DNA of 64,000 nt from Nitzschia sp. pyKryTriq1 (lineage: Eukaryota > Bacillariophyta > Bacillariophyceae > Bacillariales > Bacillariaceae), in NCBI GenBank assembly GCA_956465555.1, contig OY101115.1:3882120-3946119 (forward strand), written 5' to 3'. The first letter of the stretch is position 1. Each line of letters begins with the position of its first letter. Below, piece by piece: positions 62,678 to 64,000 of the stretch. Below the pieces are notes generated by a model that did not search any database, had not been told where the DNA came from, and saw nothing but the letters and a program-made list of their open reading frames with translations. The position numbers and the translations under genes were made by a program.

Positions 62678-63649
62678 ATGGAATCTGAAAATGCTGCTGC
62701 CGCCGCCGCCGCCTCGCGATGTGCCTGCATCAGCAGTACGATAGCACAGAACAAAACCGAGAAACCTCTGATGACGAGTACCATTGGCGAAGAATCTTGC
62801 GATCCCAGCAAGGCTGAATGCATCCCAATCGATGATATAAATTGCATCCGACTGGCATATTCCATGTCCCCAGCACCCTTACCCGAAGATACTCCCGAGC
62901 TTAAAGTCTCGGAGAAACTTCGGAAACTTGACGCCGAGGTCGTTGGAACTCTTTTACTTGTGATGATTGTGGTGGGAAGTGGAATCATGGCGGAACAAAT
63001 ATCGGAAGACGTAGGTGTGCAGCTGCTAATCAACTCCATCGCGACGACTGCGGGTTTGTACGGTTTGATCATCATTTTTGGACCCATATCTGGTGCCCAC
63101 TTCAATCCTTGTGTGACCTTGGTGGACCTCCTTTACACAGACACGACCCTAGCAAATTTTGTTACCTATGCGGCCAGCCAAATTCTTGGAGGTATTTTGG
63201 GGTGCATGTTGGCTAATGTTCAATTCGGCCTTCCTGTGGTGGAATTTTCTACGAAAGAGCGTTTCAGTTATGAATTATGGGTTTCCGAGGTCATTGCTAC
63301 AGCGACATTAATATTGATGATTCATGGCTGCATTCGAACAGGACACGAAGCATCAGTGCCCTCAGTGGTGTCTCTATGGGTTGGTGGTGGGTATTTCTTC
63401 ACGAATAGTAGCATTTTTGCCAATCCAGCAGTCACGATTGGCAGAATGTTTACTGACAGTTTTACAGGCATTAGTCCCAAAAGCGCCTTTGTCTATGTCC
63501 CATTTCAAGTTATTGGAGCATTGTTGGGTTTCGTCTTGACAAGTCTCTTCTACCCCCTAGATCTTCAACCACCGAAAAAGGGCGACAATCTATATCGCCG
63601 AGCCTGTGTGCTTTCGATCAAGGATTTTATCAACAAAAAGACTTACTAG
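62678..63649 (+). CDS. Bacterial-type aquaporin (AqpS-like MIP)
   Basis: 323 residues, ATG start, single exon. Six membrane helices plus two half-helices of a major intrinsic protein. The first NPA box is NPC (Asn 143) in SGAHFNPCVTL and the second is NPA (Asn 249) in FANPAVTIGR. The sequence GSGIMAEQ, the block IIFGPISGAHFNP and the SIFANPAVTIGRMFTDSFTGI end resemble bacterial aquaporins of the AqpS group, some of which move arsenite, more than plant or animal aquaporins. The N-terminal 85 residues are an extra cytosolic extension. It moves water or small solutes across a membrane; substrate is not decidable. Confidence 0.88.
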   Translation: MESENAAAAAAASRCACISSTIAQNKTEKPLMTSTIGEESCDPSKAECIPIDDINCIRLAYSMSPAPLPEDTPELKVSEKLRKLDAEVVGTLLLVMIVVGSGIMAEQISEDVGVQLLINSIATTAGLYGLIIIFGPISGAHFNPCVTLVDLLYTDTTLANFVTYAASQILGGILGCMLANVQFGLPVVEFSTKERFSYELWVSEVIATATLILMIHGCIRTGHEASVPSVVSLWVGGGYFFTNSSIFANPAVTIGRMFTDSFTGISPKSAFVYVPFQVIGALLGFVLTSLFYPLDLQPPKKGDNLYRRACVLSIKDFINKKTY

Positions 63650-63756
63650 TAGTCTAATAGCATGAAACTTCTGCCATCAAGAGCTATATTGGACGGATTC
63701 AAAATACTGGATGATCCACTTAGTCATAGTCGCTACACTGTGGTACTGAAAATTCG

Positions 63757-64000
63757 TCAGCAAGTCCGACAAGCAGCTGGACATTCCCGATTCATGTAGT
63801 GAGCATTGACTTCACACTCTCCCGCTAGACTCCAATGAGTACATAGTTCATGTTTGTTAATACAGGTGTTGAGTGATGCCACAGAGCGTTCTGCTTGCCA
63901 ATGTTGATATTCCTGCGTTTCTACAAGTCGCTGCAATACTTGAGCTCGCGTCTCTTCCGAGGGCGCGATTTGCAAGACACCTCCTTGATGCAATCCTATA
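63757..64000 (-). CDS. 3' end of a gene with a ShK domain (partial)
   Basis: Runs off the right edge. The visible end encodes a ShK-type six-cysteine domain: CINKHELCTHWSLAGECEVN then YMNRECPAACRTC, ending at the stop codon. ShK domains in algae often sit at the end of secreted enzymes such as prolyl 4-hydroxylases, but the upstream part is not in the window. Confidence 0.6.
   Translation of the reverse strand, partial: IGLHQGGVLQIAPSEETRAQVLQRLVETQEYQHWQAERSVASLNTCINKHELCTHWSLAGECEVNAHYMNRECPAACRTC

Overview
The window is nuclear DNA from a photosynthetic stramenopile, most likely a diatom. Three things point there. Coding regions are broken by short GT-AG introns, mostly 70-110 bp. Several proteins begin with an ER signal peptide that runs into an ASAFAP-like plastid transit motif (ribosome recycling factor, a ferredoxin protein, a phosphate-carrier-like protein). 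There is also a remnant of a Copia-type element whose gag start resembles diatom CoDi elements. Species cannot be fixed from sequence alone. No rRNA, tRNA or CRISPR array was found.

Layout. 0.45-6 kb: Arb2/FAM172-like protein (-), monoglyceride-lipase-like hydrolase (+), SAM-domain protein (+), secreted FG-GAP protein (-). 7-14.4 kb: cytochrome P450 (-) and a 1,707-residue IQ-motif protein (+) with three C-terminal repeats. 15-21.5 kb: epoxide hydrolase, SLC25 carrier and queuosine-tRNA galactosyltransferase homologue (+), then a membrane-anchored esterase (-). 22-32.6 kb: acidic nuclear-type protein (+), a nucleotidyltransferase fused to a nitrate/nitrite-sensing (NIT) domain (-), an unknown multipass membrane protein (+) and a plastid ferredoxin protein (-). 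33-35.7 kb: a perfect 244-bp inverted repeat, then a protein kinase (+). 37-39.5 kb: F-box/cytochrome b5 protein (+) and Mog1 (-). 39.5-42.8 kb: a mobile-element cluster (Copia remnant, two piggyBac-type copies in opposite orientation). 43-56 kb: hybrid histidine kinase (+), GT92 glycosyltransferase (-), Notch-repeat membrane protein (+), plastid ribosome recycling factor (-), a second glycosyltransferase (-). 56-64 kb: HCF101/Mrp-like Fe-S carrier (+), CCCH zinc-finger protein (-), bacterial-type aquaporin (+) and the 3' end of a ShK-domain gene (-).

The genes do not form one pathway. They are packed mainly as convergent and divergent pairs: two tail-to-tail pairs have stop codons only 28 and 32 bp apart, so their 3' UTRs must overlap. 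The intergenic DNA is unusual. It is filled with short palindromes built on TAC/GTA (ACCGGT, GGTACC, ACTAGT cores) and with a dispersed repeat based on CGTGCTTTTCTCGTGCTT.

The strongest candidate for something undescribed is the single uninterrupted reading frame at 24918-26612. It joins an NMNAT/NadD-type NAD-biosynthesis enzyme to a domain closely resembling the NIT nitrate/nitrite sensor.
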